The translations under genes and the position numbers were made by a program. Source: CAZDOD01 sp964506935 (GTDB taxonomy: Bacteria; Desulfobacterota; Zymogenia; Zymogenales; Zymogenaceae). From it: a DNA stretch of 23,943 nucleotides. This document shows, one piece after another, positions 1 to 7,277 of the stretch. Below the pieces are notes generated by a model. That model was not told the DNA's origin, made no database searches, and worked only from the letters and a program-made list of their open reading frames with translations. The stretch covers positions 1-23,943 of the forward strand of contig CAZDOD010000023.1 of the NCBI GenBank assembly GCA_964506935.1. The letters are read 5' to 3'. Every line of letters begins with the position of its first letter. Positions within the stretch are counted from its first letter, which is position 1.

Positions 1-291
1 AGGAAACTGAGTTTTATTATCTGCCTCTTTTTCCGATACCGTCCGGACGACCTCAGTCAGAATACTTACCGGTTCCTTTAGACTTGGGATTAAAAAAGAG
101 ACCTCCACCGCCGAATGTAGGGGGAGAGGGTTTTTGGTCTTGATAAAAATCCCGCCGTGGCTGATGTTATTTGTGTACTCGGTCAGAAATTTATCGACGG
201 TCTTGTATTCGACTTTTATCCTGATCTTTTGCCTAGGATGTTCCCTTCTTTCTTGATGATCTATTTTATCTTTTTCTGAAAATTCGGGCAT
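1..291 (-). CDS. PilZ domain protein (partial, 3' end outside window)
   Basis: The frame reads leftward from ATG at 291 to base 1 without a stop, giving 97 residues; the C-terminus lies outside the window. Residues 14-19 read RREHPR and residues 41-47 read NISHGGI. These match the RxxxR and (D/N)xSxxG signatures by which PilZ domains bind cyclic di-GMP. The spacing and the surrounding FLTEYTNNISHGGIFI block resemble the PilZ subfamily abundant in myxobacteria and related deltaproteobacteria. The visible part is almost all PilZ domain, so it may be a single-domain effector acting on motility, adhesion or a partner protein. A purine-rich ribosome binding site (GGAGACC) lies just upstream, and a strong promoter lies further upstream. 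Ligand binding is inferred from the motifs; the output is unknown. Confidence 0.85.
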   Translation of the reverse strand, partial: MPEFSEKDKIDHQERREHPRQKIRIKVEYKTVDKFLTEYTNNISHGGIFIKTKNPLPLHSAVEVSFLIPSLKEPVSILTEVVRTVSEKEADNKTQFP

Positions 292-320
292 AAGGTCTCC
301 TCACATACAAATACTTTTTC

Positions 321-350
321 ATTCTATCATTTTTTTCGGTCATAAGTCAA
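321..350 (-). promoter_or_regulatory. sigma70-type promoter of the PilZ gene
   Basis: On the minus strand TTGACT (345-350) and TAGAAT (321-326) are separated by 18 bases. Each hexamer matches consensus at five of six positions. The start codon lies about 30 bases downstream. Confidence 0.65.
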
Positions 351-371
351 AATTAAATGATACGAATCAAG

Positions 372-401
372 AGCCTGTCGCACACTATTTGTTGACAGGC
401 T
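372..401. repeat. inverted repeat AGCCTGTC / GACAGGCT between divergent promoters
   Basis: A perfect 8-bp inverted repeat (372-379 and 394-401) has a 14-base centre. Its right arm overlaps the -35 hexamer of the response regulator promoter, and its left arm lies upstream of the PilZ promoter. It could be an operator site or only a hairpin. There is no T-tract, so it is unlikely to be an intrinsic terminator. Confidence 0.5.
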
Positions 402-420
402 ATATGAGTATTGATAGAAT
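392..420 (+). promoter_or_regulatory. sigma70-type promoter of the receiver-glgC operon
   Basis: TTGACA (392-397, perfect consensus) and TAGAAT (415-420) are separated by 17 bases. The start codon is at 447, after an AGGGGAGG ribosome binding site at 434-441. Confidence 0.7.
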
Positions 421-446
421 AATATCCTAATTTAGGGGAGGTTTTT

Positions 447-818
447 ATGGCTAAGATTCTGATAGTTGATGATGATGAGAATATATGCCTCCTTTATGAG
501 GAAGAGCTAAAGGATGCGGGTTACGAGGTAGAGGTGGCCAAGAATGGGAAGGAGTGTATAGATAAGATCAAGTCCGGTACTTTAGATCTCATCGTTATGG
601 ACATACGTATGCCGGAGATGGATGGCCTTGAGGCCCTGGGGAAGGTCATCGCCCAACACAAAAATATTCCCATCGTACTCAATTCCGCCTATTCTTCTTA
701 CAAAGATGATTTCAGAAGTTGGGGCGCCGACGCCTATATAGTCAAGTCATCCGATCTCACCGAACTCAAGGACAAAATAGCCGAAGTCCTAAGCAAGAGG
801 GATCAAGAGCAGAAATGA
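447..818 (+). CDS. stand-alone CheY-like response regulator receiver protein
   Basis: This is a 123-residue protein made only of a receiver domain. The acidic pocket is D8-D10 and the phospho-acceptor is D52 in IVMDIRMPEMDG. The switch residues are S80 (VLNSA) and Y97, and the conserved lysine is K100 (IVKS). No DNA-binding or enzymatic output domain follows. It therefore acts either through protein-protein contact, as CheY does, or as an intermediate in a phosphorelay. A consensus promoter and a strong ribosome binding site (AGGGGAGG, 5 bases from ATG) precede it. Its stop codon overlaps the start of glgC (ATGA), so the two genes are almost certainly translated from one message. A regulatory link to glycogen or ADP-glucose synthesis is inference; no histidine kinase is visible nearby. 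Confidence 0.92.
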   Translation: MAKILIVDDDENICLLYEEELKDAGYEVEVAKNGKECIDKIKSGTLDLIVMDIRMPEMDGLEALGKVIAQHKNIPIVLNSAYSSYKDDFRSWGADAYIVKSSDLTELKDKIAEVLSKRDQEQK

Positions 819-2020
819 AGATCCTGGCCATGGTCATGGCGGGGGGAAAGGGCGAGAGACTCTATCCCTTAACCAGGGACAGGGCAAAGCCCGGCGTCCC
901 TTTCGGATCAAACTACCGAATCATAGACTTCTCACTCTCCAACTGCGCCAACTCAGATTTGAGGAAGATTGTAATCCTCACACAATACAAATCCTTCTCG
1001 CTTGATAGACACATTCAGTTGGGCTGGAATTTCTTTTCGAGCCAGATGGGCGAATATGTCCACATCGTCCCGGCCCAGCAGAGGGTCAGCGATGAATGGT
1101 ATCAGGGCACGGCGGATGCGGTGTACCAGAATATCTATACCCTCGAGCAGGCGCGCCCGGAGATGACCCTCATCCTCTCCGGTGATCACGTATACCGGAT
1201 GGATTACAGGACCATGATAAATTTCCACATATTGAAAGGCGCCGACATGACCGTGGGGGCCGTCCCCATGCCCAAGGAGATGTCGACCCAGTTCGGGGTA
1301 ATGGTCGTCGATAGAAATTACAAGGTTGTGGGTTTTCAGGAAAAGCCAAAGGTGCCCGAGACTATGCCGGGAAATCCCGACCTGATACTCGCCTCTATGG
1401 GTATATATGTCTTCAATACCGAAAAGCTTGTGAAGAGGGTCGTTGAGGACGCCAAGCGTACCGAGAGCGCCCATGATTTCGGAAAAAACGTCATCCCCTC
1501 GATGGTCGGCAGAGATGAGGTATATGCCTTCCCGTTCGTGGATGAGAAGACCGGAAGGGCTTCCTACTGGCGGGACGTCGGGACGATAGAGGCCTACTGG
1601 GAGGCACACATGGATCTCATATCGCAAGATCCCGAGTTCTCGCTTTTCGTCCCGTCGTGGCCGATCTACACCTATCACCCCCCTAATCCTCCGGCAAAGA
1701 TAATCTCCTCCGGAAAAGACGACGATTTCATAAGGAATTCGATCATCTCGGGGGGCTCGCTTATCATCGGGTCTAAAATAGATAATTCGGTTATAGGGAG
1801 AAATGTCAAGATCTACGAAAAGAGCGAGATGTCTGAATCGATCATAATGGACGGTGTTGTGATAAACAGAGGCGTAAGGCTCAAAAAGGTAATAATAGAC
1901 AAGGACGTCGTCATACCCGAAGGGATGAGCATCGGGCTTTCGGAGAAGGAGGACAAAAAATATTTCGATATCCAAAGCTCGGGTATAGTCGTGGTACCCA
2001 AGAGGATGAGATTTGATTAG
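815..2020 (+). CDS. glgC: glucose-1-phosphate adenylyltransferase (ADP-glucose pyrophosphorylase)
   Basis: Converts glucose 1-phosphate and ATP to ADP-glucose and pyrophosphate, the committed step of bacterial glycogen synthesis. The 401-residue protein opens with the nucleotidyltransferase signature MAGGKGERLYPLTRDRAKP (residues 8-26). It has the GTADAVYQN block (98-106), catalytic D124 in LSGDHVYRMD, the glucose-1-phosphate lysine K177 in FQEKP, and YWRDVGT at 251-257. Residues from about 295 to the end show the hexapeptide pattern of a left-handed beta helix. Length is close to the usual size for the family. The frame is open further upstream, but ATG at 815 is chosen because it gives the family N-terminus and forms an ATGA overlap with the receiver gene. 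Only a weak GAGG precedes it, which fits translational coupling. No other glg gene is in the window. Confidence 0.93.
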   Translation: MKILAMVMAGGKGERLYPLTRDRAKPGVPFGSNYRIIDFSLSNCANSDLRKIVILTQYKSFSLDRHIQLGWNFFSSQMGEYVHIVPAQQRVSDEWYQGTADAVYQNIYTLEQARPEMTLILSGDHVYRMDYRTMINFHILKGADMTVGAVPMPKEMSTQFGVMVVDRNYKVVGFQEKPKVPETMPGNPDLILASMGIYVFNTEKLVKRVVEDAKRTESAHDFGKNVIPSMVGRDEVYAFPFVDEKTGRASYWRDVGTIEAYWEAHMDLISQDPEFSLFVPSWPIYTYHPPNPPAKIISSGKDDDFIRNSIISGGSLIIGSKIDNSVIGRNVKIYEKSEMSESIIMDGVVINRGVRLKKVIIDKDVVIPEGMSIGLSEKEDKKYFDIQSSGIVVVPKRMRFD

Positions 2021-2082
2021 GGCCATTGCTATCTTTCTTCCGTTGGATTGTTTGCGTGTATTTGCCTTGACTTTAATAATTC

Positions 2083-2096
2083 TCCCGCCGGCGGGA
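2083..2096. repeat. 14-bp perfect palindrome downstream of glgC
   Basis: TCCCGCCGGCGGGA is a perfect palindrome in AT-rich surroundings, 62 bases after the glgC stop. It could fold as a 5-bp stem with a CCGG loop followed by only TTTG, so it would be a weak intrinsic terminator. It could also be a protein-binding site ahead of the next gene. Confidence 0.4.
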
Positions 2097-2144
2097 TTTG
2101 ATCATCCAATATCCTTTAGATAAATATAATATGCGAAGGTTAAC

Positions 2145-2948
2145 ATGCCAAAAGAATTCGCGGCGCTGATTGTCTTTTTTCTGGTCACCGTTTTTTATAC
2201 AGGTGGAATTTTTGCATTCTTTCGACTGCCCGATCGCAAGATGCGAGCGATTTTTATTGTCGCGGCGTCTGCGGCCTATCTTGTAATCTCATTTTTTGTC
2301 GTTGAATGGGCGTCGTCGGGCGGATGGCCCGAGGGGCTTATTGTCGCCCCGGTCGTGGTGGTGACCGCACCTCTTCTCGCCCTCGGCGTGATTCTTGCCC
2401 TGGTCGTAAGTTCCTTTATGGCTTGGGAGAAGGGGAGGTTGCGGACGATCGTGATGTGGACCTGTATCGGTCTTCTTTTGTGCCTCTGTGCCGGGGCCAT
2501 TCTTTTTCGTCCTGTGAGATGTAACTGGTTCGTGAATAAACTCAACTCCGACGATCAGTGGGAGCGAAGCTATGCGGCGAGTGAGCTGGGGAGGTGCGGA
2601 TGTAAGAAGGCTGTCCCTGTGCTAATATATGCCCTCGATGACGAAGATGAGAACGTGAGGACAAGCGCCGTCTTTGCCCTCGGTTCCGTGGACGACACGT
2701 CGGCTTATCCGGAGGTTAAGAGGATGCTCACCGATAACAGCCCCAAGGTGAGGAGGGCCGCCGCATACGTGATCGTCCCGCTCGGCAGGGGGGATGATAG
2801 GGGGGAGGTAATCGCATTACTTGTTGGTCTCTTGAGCGATGAGGACGAAGAGGTGAGATATGCCGCCGAGAGTGGGCTTGAGGCCTCGAACGAGAACTGG
2901 CGAAACCTACCGGGAGTGCCGGATGGTTACAAAAACAGCTATGAATAA
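2145..2948 (+). CDS. membrane-anchored HEAT-repeat protein
   Basis: This is a 267-residue protein of unknown function. Four hydrophobic segments (about 5-27, 34-54, 63-91 and 100-120) form a membrane anchor. From about residue 128 the sequence becomes soluble, with repeating helical units: DDQWERSYAASELGRCG, DEDENVRTSAVFALGSV, DNSPKVRRAAAYVIVPL and DEDEEVRYAAESGLEA. These carry the VR.AA..L pattern of HEAT/PBS-lyase-like repeats, about three to four copies. HEAT repeats normally serve as protein-binding scaffolds, so this is probably a membrane-tethered adaptor. Cysteines cluster at the membrane boundary (C126, C151, C153). A TATAAT-like element lies at 2125-2130 without a good -35, and GAAGG precedes the ATG. 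The gene stands alone and is convergent with the cvpA-like gene. Confidence 0.8.
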   Translation: MPKEFAALIVFFLVTVFYTGGIFAFFRLPDRKMRAIFIVAASAAYLVISFFVVEWASSGGWPEGLIVAPVVVVTAPLLALGVILALVVSSFMAWEKGRLRTIVMWTCIGLLLCLCAGAILFRPVRCNWFVNKLNSDDQWERSYAASELGRCGCKKAVPVLIYALDDEDENVRTSAVFALGSVDDTSAYPEVKRMLTDNSPKVRRAAAYVIVPLGRGDDRGEVIALLVGLLSDEDEEVRYAAESGLEASNENWRNLPGVPDGYKNSYE

Positions 2949-3017
2949 CACCAATTCTTAATCTTAGGAAGCGTGGACAGAGACGAGGTATTCATCTTAA
3001 AAAAGGTAATGAATCTA

Positions 3018-3059
3018 TTCAACTCCATTGTCCCTCAAAACTACTGCTTCAACTCCATT
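3018..3059. repeat. short direct repeat TTCAACTCCATT, two copies
   Basis: Two identical 12-base copies (3018-3029 and 3048-3059) are offset by 30 bases in the gap between two convergent genes. Two copies are too few for an array, and no associated structure is visible. Confidence 0.4.
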
Positions 3060-3126
3060 CTGTAATTTAAACTGATTGGATAAGTTTCAGGTCAGTATTG
3101 ATCGCCCAGAAGATCTCCGAATCTTT

Positions 3127-3645
3127 CTATCTTTGTCCCAGATCCTCTATCTGTTTTTTCTTCTCGTCGATCTTTTCTTGGTAATCGGAGGGAAGGATAT
3201 CCGTGACGAGGTTTATCGCCTTTGTGATGTAGGGGGATAGCTTTGAGCCATTGGATGCGGAGGGCATTATTGTCGAGAGAACGATGACGATTACGGCTAC
3301 GATGATGAACCCCTTCAAGAACCCGAAGACGGCGCCGAAGATGCGGTCGTAGAGGGAGAGGTTCACCCCCTTTATCATTTTTGACAGGAGCATTCCCAAA
3401 AGCGATGTGACGACAGAAACGATAAGGAAGATGACCGAGAAGCTTATGATGTTGGCTATCTGTATCTGCGATATGTAAGGTTCTAAAAATTCGCTACCGA
3501 TCGGGTAAAGGAGGAGGGCAGCGATTATCCCGAGGACAATCGCCGTGAGCGAAAAGATATCCTTTATGAAGCCCTTAATCGTGCTGTATATAGTGCTGGT
3601 GCCGATGATGATAATAATGGCGACATCTAGGAAATTCAGTTGCAT
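3127..3645 (-). CDS. CvpA family membrane protein
   Basis: A 172-residue integral membrane protein with four hydrophobic helices (about 6-24, 28-48, 65-87 and 105-125). It has the CvpA-family signature around residues 100-120: YDRIFGAVFGFLKGF, followed by a long hydrophobic run. An N-terminal LDVAIIIIIG helix and a G-rich GFIKDIFSLTA turn are also typical. E. coli CvpA is needed for colicin V production and for envelope homeostasis; the molecular function in other bacteria is not settled. The C-terminal tail is charged and coiled-coil-like (KIDEKKKQIEDLGQR). The gene follows the DUF362 gene on the same strand after about 110 bases that include a hairpin, so cotranscription is uncertain. The ribosome binding site is weak. 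Confidence 0.85.
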   Translation of the reverse strand: MQLNFLDVAIIIIIGTSTIYSTIKGFIKDIFSLTAIVLGIIAALLLYPIGSEFLEPYISQIQIANIISFSVIFLIVSVVTSLLGMLLSKMIKGVNLSLYDRIFGAVFGFLKGFIIVAVIVIVLSTIMPSASNGSKLSPYITKAINLVTDILPSDYQEKIDEKKKQIEDLGQR

Positions 3646-3712
3646 CTATAAGACGATTTTCTCTGTAGGGTTTGACGAAAGATTAAAACTCTCATTTATT
3701 GGGTGCCTTTGT

Positions 3713-3733
3713 CGCTCCCAAAAAATCGGAGCG
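3713..3733 (-). other. hairpin between the DUF362 gene and the cvpA-like gene
   Basis: A perfect 6-bp stem (CGCTCC / GGAGCG) with a 9-base loop sits 21 bases past the DUF362 stop codon on the minus strand. No T-tract follows the stem, so termination by this element alone is doubtful. Confidence 0.35.
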
Positions 3734-3754
3734 GGTATCATTCAAGATTTCCAA

Positions 3755-4819
3755 CTATTGGAGAAACCATGCCATCCTGTCGAAGATCTCATCCTCCTGT
3801 TCGGCGTGGAGAATTATCTCGTCTTCATGGGAGGCACCGAGATTGAGATTGACAGCCCTCTTGAAGGTCGGCATCTCCCATATGGAAAATTTACTGATCT
3901 CCTTGGATACCCCCTTCTGGGTCTTGAGGAGCGCCACGCCGGCGGCGTCTGTCGCCACGATGTCGCTCCCCGCAAGCATCACCCCGGTGTAGGGATTGGC
4001 CTTAAGTGACGGCAGGGGCTGAAATCGGTTGTTGGAGTCGGGTCCGCCCGTTATGATCAGCTCGCGGCCGTCTAAAATGGTGAGTTTCGGCTGGGGCATC
4101 ACGAGAAACAGCTCTGGTATACGCTCCTGGAGGGCTATCTTATCAGGTAGTTTTAAGTCTTTGAGCTTCATATCTTTTATTTTCGGTATCTTGTGAAGGG
4201 CGTGGCGGCTTTCTGTGTCGATAAATCCGACGTAGCTCTTCATCCCCATTGTGAAGCGGCCGAGGAAGTGTGTCTTTACCGTCCCCAAAACGATGATGTG
4301 ATCCACCTTAGGCGGGAGGTTGTTTTGCATCAGGTAGGGGTCGTTCTCAAAGAGCATCTTGGGCGCCCTAATGAAGTAATTGCCGGGGCTGATCTCCCAG
4401 TTTTCCTTAATGTCATTGGGGAAGGATCTTTCCCTGTAGATGTAATCGTCAAAAGAGATCAACTTTATGTTGATATCTTCATGAACCTGTCTTATCTCGT
4501 CGACTTTTTCGGCGATCCCGGTTTTCTTGAAGTTTTTTTTCGTATTTCTGAAAAACGCCGTCTTCTCCCCGACGTAGATTGCGGAAGGCCTCTTTTTTGC
4601 TATGATGTCTATGAGAGTCGCCAGGGTCTTTGGGCAGGTCGTGGCGGGGTAGGGGCGATCGGAGTTCATGCAGATTTTGATAAGGACGCTGTCTCCGTAT
4701 CTTATAAAATCCAGCTCGCCCGCGATATTTATCAGGGTTTCTAATTTTTCTTTAAGTACCGAATCGTCATCTTTGTCCTCTTCTGGGACTTTAACTACAG
4801 CGACCTTTATCTCTTTCAT
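3755..4819 (-). CDS. DUF362 domain-containing protein
   Basis: A 354-residue protein from ATG at 4819. It matches the DUF362 family by its KVAVVKV start, the DSVLIKICMN block, the THFLGRFTMGMKSYVGF segment and the late ILDGRELIITGGP and GSDIVATDAAGVALL motifs. Members are cytosolic proteins of uncertain function, sometimes fused to ferredoxin domains. No cysteine-rich ferredoxin motif is present here. A TTG seven codons further upstream (4840) is in frame, but it would leave only about 11 bases of leader after the predicted transcription start and has no ribosome binding site. The ATG is therefore preferred. A near-consensus promoter lies directly upstream, so the gene can be expressed independently of the oxidoreductase gene before it. 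Confidence 0.83.
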   Translation of the reverse strand: MKEIKVAVVKVPEEDKDDDSVLKEKLETLINIAGELDFIRYGDSVLIKICMNSDRPYPATTCPKTLATLIDIIAKKRPSAIYVGEKTAFFRNTKKNFKKTGIAEKVDEIRQVHEDINIKLISFDDYIYRERSFPNDIKENWEISPGNYFIRAPKMLFENDPYLMQNNLPPKVDHIIVLGTVKTHFLGRFTMGMKSYVGFIDTESRHALHKIPKIKDMKLKDLKLPDKIALQERIPELFLVMPQPKLTILDGRELIITGGPDSNNRFQPLPSLKANPYTGVMLAGSDIVATDAAGVALLKTQKGVSKEISKFSIWEMPTFKRAVNLNLGASHEDEIILHAEQEDEIFDRMAWFLQ

Positions 4820-4857
4820 CTTCAGGCGGTTTCCTATCAAATATGTTTTTGATGGGA

Positions 4858-4886
4858 ACTATATAACAGATATCGGTCGGTGTCAA
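4858..4886 (-). promoter_or_regulatory. sigma70-type promoter of the DUF362 gene
   Basis: On the minus strand TTGACA (4881-4886, perfect) and TATAGT (4858-4863, five of six) are separated by 17 bases. Transcription would begin near 4851, which supports the ATG start at 4819. Confidence 0.7.
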
Positions 4887-4933
4887 AGGATTTTTTGTTG
4901 GGGGTGTGGTGAATTCGTATGTCAGTAGAAGTT

Positions 4934-5995
4934 CTATTCCGTAATCGAATTCGGATCCACTTCCCTTTTCTCCGCATTCGACATCTCGGCGGCAAGGGCG
5001 AATTGGAGGACTTTAAGCCCCACCTCCCCCGATAGGATCGGCTCTTTTTTCTCCTTTATGCACCTGAAGAAGTAGCGGCTGCTGTCAACAAAAGAATTGC
5101 CCCAGTCGTCCCTAAGGTTGTGATATTCCCTCGTCTCCCCATCCCGATACAAAACTACGGACGGCTCCTGGAGCATTCTCCCGGTCGCCCGGTTGATGAA
5201 TATGATCCCCTCTTTGCCGACTAGCTCGATTCGGTCGTCGACCGAGTAGTAGTCCGACCTGATATACATATTTTCGCAAAAATCTATATTGTATGTGCCG
5301 TATCGTGCCCTCTCCCCGTCCCTATATTTCCACATGATCAGGGCCGGGCAGTCCATCACATGGGTATAGTCTATCCATGCGTATACTTTTTCGACCTCGC
5401 CGCCAATATCGTAGGCCTGGGAGAACTTGTGGTATCCGTCGTCGAAGACCTGCATCCCCCCACCCGTCAGCCCCTTATCCATCCGCCATTGCCATGAAGT
5501 AGCCGTTATATCCCATCCCCCCTTAGTGGCGGCCGTCATCCTCATCCTGACGGTTATGAGGTCACCTATCGCGCCTTGCTCCAAAAGCTCTTTTGCCTTG
5601 ACATATGGTGGGTAAAAGACAAAGTTTTCAAAGACCTTAAGGAGCACTCCCGCCTCTTTTGCGGCTTTGATCATTTCGTTTGCCTCCGAAACGTTCATTG
5701 CCATCGGCTTCTGGACGCTTATGTGTTTTTTTGCCGATGCCGCCGCCACGGTGTATTCCTTGTGGAGATGGTGGGGGAGTATTATCTCGACCGCCTGAAT
5801 CTCATCGTCTTTTAAGACGTCCTCAAAGTCGCTGTATGCTTTTTTAGCCCCCCATTCTTCTTTCTGTTTTTGTGCCTTGTCCTTATCTGTATCGCATACG
5901 GCAAAGAGCTCGGCATCTTCGCTTCCAAAGTAGGCCCTGGCGTGGAGCCCGCTGATCTGTCCGCAGCCCACAATGGCAAACTTGATCTTATCCAT
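4934..5995 (-). CDS. Gfo/Idh/MocA family NAD(P)-dependent oxidoreductase
   Basis: A 353-residue two-domain dehydrogenase. The N-terminal Rossmann fold begins with FAIVGCGQISGLHAR (residues 6-20), and D35 in VCDTD is positioned to bind the nicotinamide-cofactor ribose. The conserved lysine is K96 in VQKP; many relatives have EKP, so this belongs to the QKP variants. GGGMQVFDDGYHKF carries the DxxxH pair expected in the active site of the C-terminal alpha/beta domain. Family members oxidise or reduce sugars, inositols and their derivatives; the substrate here cannot be assigned. A GAGGAGA ribosome binding site and a strong promoter precede the gene. The DUF362 gene lies 114 bases downstream with its own promoter. 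Confidence 0.88.
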   Translation of the reverse strand: MDKIKFAIVGCGQISGLHARAYFGSEDAELFAVCDTDKDKAQKQKEEWGAKKAYSDFEDVLKDDEIQAVEIILPHHLHKEYTVAAASAKKHISVQKPMAMNVSEANEMIKAAKEAGVLLKVFENFVFYPPYVKAKELLEQGAIGDLITVRMRMTAATKGGWDITATSWQWRMDKGLTGGGMQVFDDGYHKFSQAYDIGGEVEKVYAWIDYTHVMDCPALIMWKYRDGERARYGTYNIDFCENMYIRSDYYSVDDRIELVGKEGIIFINRATGRMLQEPSVVLYRDGETREYHNLRDDWGNSFVDSSRYFFRCIKEKKEPILSGEVGLKVLQFALAAEMSNAEKREVDPNSITE

Positions 5996-6037
5996 AATGG
6001 TCTCCTCTATTTTATAGATGCTTATATCGTTTTACGG

Positions 6038-6067
6038 ATAATACAGCCATAAATCGTGATAAGTCAA
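6038..6067 (-). promoter_or_regulatory. sigma70-type promoter of the oxidoreductase gene
   Basis: On the minus strand TTGACT (6062-6067) and TATTAT (6038-6043) are separated by 18 bases, each five of six to consensus. The start codon is about 43 bases downstream of the -10. Confidence 0.65.
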
Positions 6068-6103
6068 CTCTTTTGATTTATTTTCGGCAAGATTTATATT
6101 TCC

Positions 6104-6132
6104 TTGAATTTGAGGGATAAATGTATTACCAT
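6104..6132 (+). promoter_or_regulatory. possible weak promoter of the P-loop/deacylase/FAD operon
   Basis: TTGAAT (6104-6109) and TACCAT (6127-6132) are separated by 17 bases, each matching four of six positions. If used, transcription would start near 6139 and run through the leader hairpin before the first gene. Confidence 0.3.
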
Positions 6133-6150
6133 TTTGCTGTTGAGTTCAAG

Positions 6151-6187
6151 TGTGGGCGCCTTTTTAAAGGCACACAGGCGTTTTTTT
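6151..6187 (+). terminator. terminator-like hairpin in the operon leader (possible attenuator)
   Basis: CGCCT (6157-6161) pairs with AGGCG (6176-6180), directly followed by seven T at 6181-6187, the form of an intrinsic terminator. The 5' arm can alternatively pair in GCCTTTTTAAAGGC (6158-6171), extended by TGTG/CACA (6151-6154 with 6173-6176). The two folds exclude each other. The nearest upstream rightward gene ends at 2948 and the neighbour on the left is divergent, so this more likely acts in the leader of the operon at 6216 than ends an upstream transcript. Confidence 0.45.
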
Positions 6188-6215
6188 ATCATACCTTTGA
6201 TGTCTATTTGAAGTT

Positions 6216-7277
6216 TTGGTCTTAGAAGTTGGTGTAGACGTAAGATCTTCCGCTACGAGGAGGATAGATTTAGCGGCGATCCAGAAGGCCGATCCCGAAT
6301 ATGGGAGTTCCCTCGAGGTGGGAGATGTCGTCCTTGCGAGGGTGAAGACCCTGGGGCGCCACCGGGCGATCGAACTCTTCGACGGTGTTGAACACACCAT
6401 CGCCCCCGGCGAGGTGGCGGCCGTGGTGGTGGGGAGGCGATATGCCACGGATGAATTCCACGGAGAGATACCCGTAGAGTTGAGTGAGGGGGGAACCCTC
6501 CACCTTCTAAATGTAGGGGGGGTGGTGGGCAGGGTAAAGAGGTCAACGAGCACAGTCAGCGATCCCACAACATTGACATATGTCGGAAGTGCAGTGGACT
6601 TACGGGGGAAAAAACTCTCGACTTTCGATTCGCCGATATCAAGACGTTATTTTGATAAAAAAGGATTACACGATTCCGATGTCCTGCTTGTTATAGGTTC
6701 GGGCATGGAGGTCGGCAAGACCGCCTCGGCATCAAAGGCCATCGAGATAATAAGCGGGATGGGGTGTTCGGCAGGGGGCGCCAAGCTAACCGGGACATCG
6801 AGGATGAAAGATTTACTAAGGATGAGAAATTCCGGTGCCAAAGATATCGTTGATTTCTTGGACGCCGGCTATCCTTCGACCTTCGGCTGTTCAAGGAGCG
6901 AGCTTGAGGGGATATTCGGGATATTGTTGGGTTTTCTCGCGGGGAGGGACATTAATATTGTGGTAATGGAGGTGGCCGACGGAGTATTCCAGAGGGAGAC
7001 CGAGGAGGTCTTGTCTTCTCGAAAGATCATGGAGAGGGTAAAATTGGTTATAGCCGCCGCTCCGGACAGTATGGCGGCATACGGGATGCTCAGGTATCTG
7101 TCCGATATTTTCGGTGTTGTGCCCGATTTCGTATCCGGTGTGATTACCTCCGCGCCCCTTTGCGTAAGTGAGCTCAAAAAAAGGACGAAGGTTCCCATTT
7201 TGGGTGATTCATCTAGGTCGAAAGAAAAATTTATTAAGCTTATCAGGGAGAGGTTTTCTCGATGCAGGGAGATCTGA
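6216..7277 (+). CDS. uncharacterised P-loop protein, DUF1611/DgcN-like C-terminal half
   Basis: A 353-residue protein. The start is TTG at 6216, the only usual start codon between the upstream in-frame stop (6198) and the conserved region; its ribosome binding site is poor. Residues about 15-135 form a beta-rich domain of unknown role (DVVLARVKTLGRHRAIEL and VVVGRRYATDEF). Residues 157 onward form a nucleotide-binding domain with a Walker-A-like GSGMEVGKT (161-169). Conserved-looking blocks follow: GGAKLTGTSRMKD, DFLDAGYPSTFG and VVMEVADGVFQRETEE. The arrangement resembles the C-terminal domain of DUF1611 proteins, which include the D-glutamate N-acetyltransferase DgcN; this assignment is from recalled motif similarity and is tentative. 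It overlaps the deacylase gene by 16 bases, a sign of coupled translation. Confidence 0.72.
   Translation: MVLEVGVDVRSSATRRIDLAAIQKADPEYGSSLEVGDVVLARVKTLGRHRAIELFDGVEHTIAPGEVAAVVVGRRYATDEFHGEIPVELSEGGTLHLLNVGGVVGRVKRSTSTVSDPTTLTYVGSAVDLRGKKLSTFDSPISRRYFDKKGLHDSDVLLVIGSGMEVGKTASASKAIEIISGMGCSAGGAKLTGTSRMKDLLRMRNSGAKDIVDFLDAGYPSTFGCSRSELEGIFGILLGFLAGRDINIVVMEVADGVFQRETEEVLSSRKIMERVKLVIAAAPDSMAAYGMLRYLSDIFGVVPDFVSGVITSAPLCVSELKKRTKVPILGDSSRSKEKFIKLIRERFSRCREI

Noticed and set aside
953..2026. A 357-codon open frame on the minus strand
   Set aside because: It lies fully antisense to glgC, which has every family motif. The translated frame is rich in His, Arg, Tyr and Pro with no recognisable domain, typical of a shadow frame.
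3018..3059. The repeated TTCAACTCCATT as a CRISPR-like array
   Set aside because: There are only two 12-base copies, no palindromic character and no cas gene.
3545..4009. A rightward frame across the cvpA-DUF362 gap
   Set aside because: It mostly overlaps two well-supported leftward genes and has no ribosome binding site or family resemblance.
4820..4840. TTG at 4840 as the start of the DUF362 protein
   Set aside because: It would have a leader of only about 11 bases without a ribosome binding site; the ATG at 4819 begins exactly where family similarity begins.
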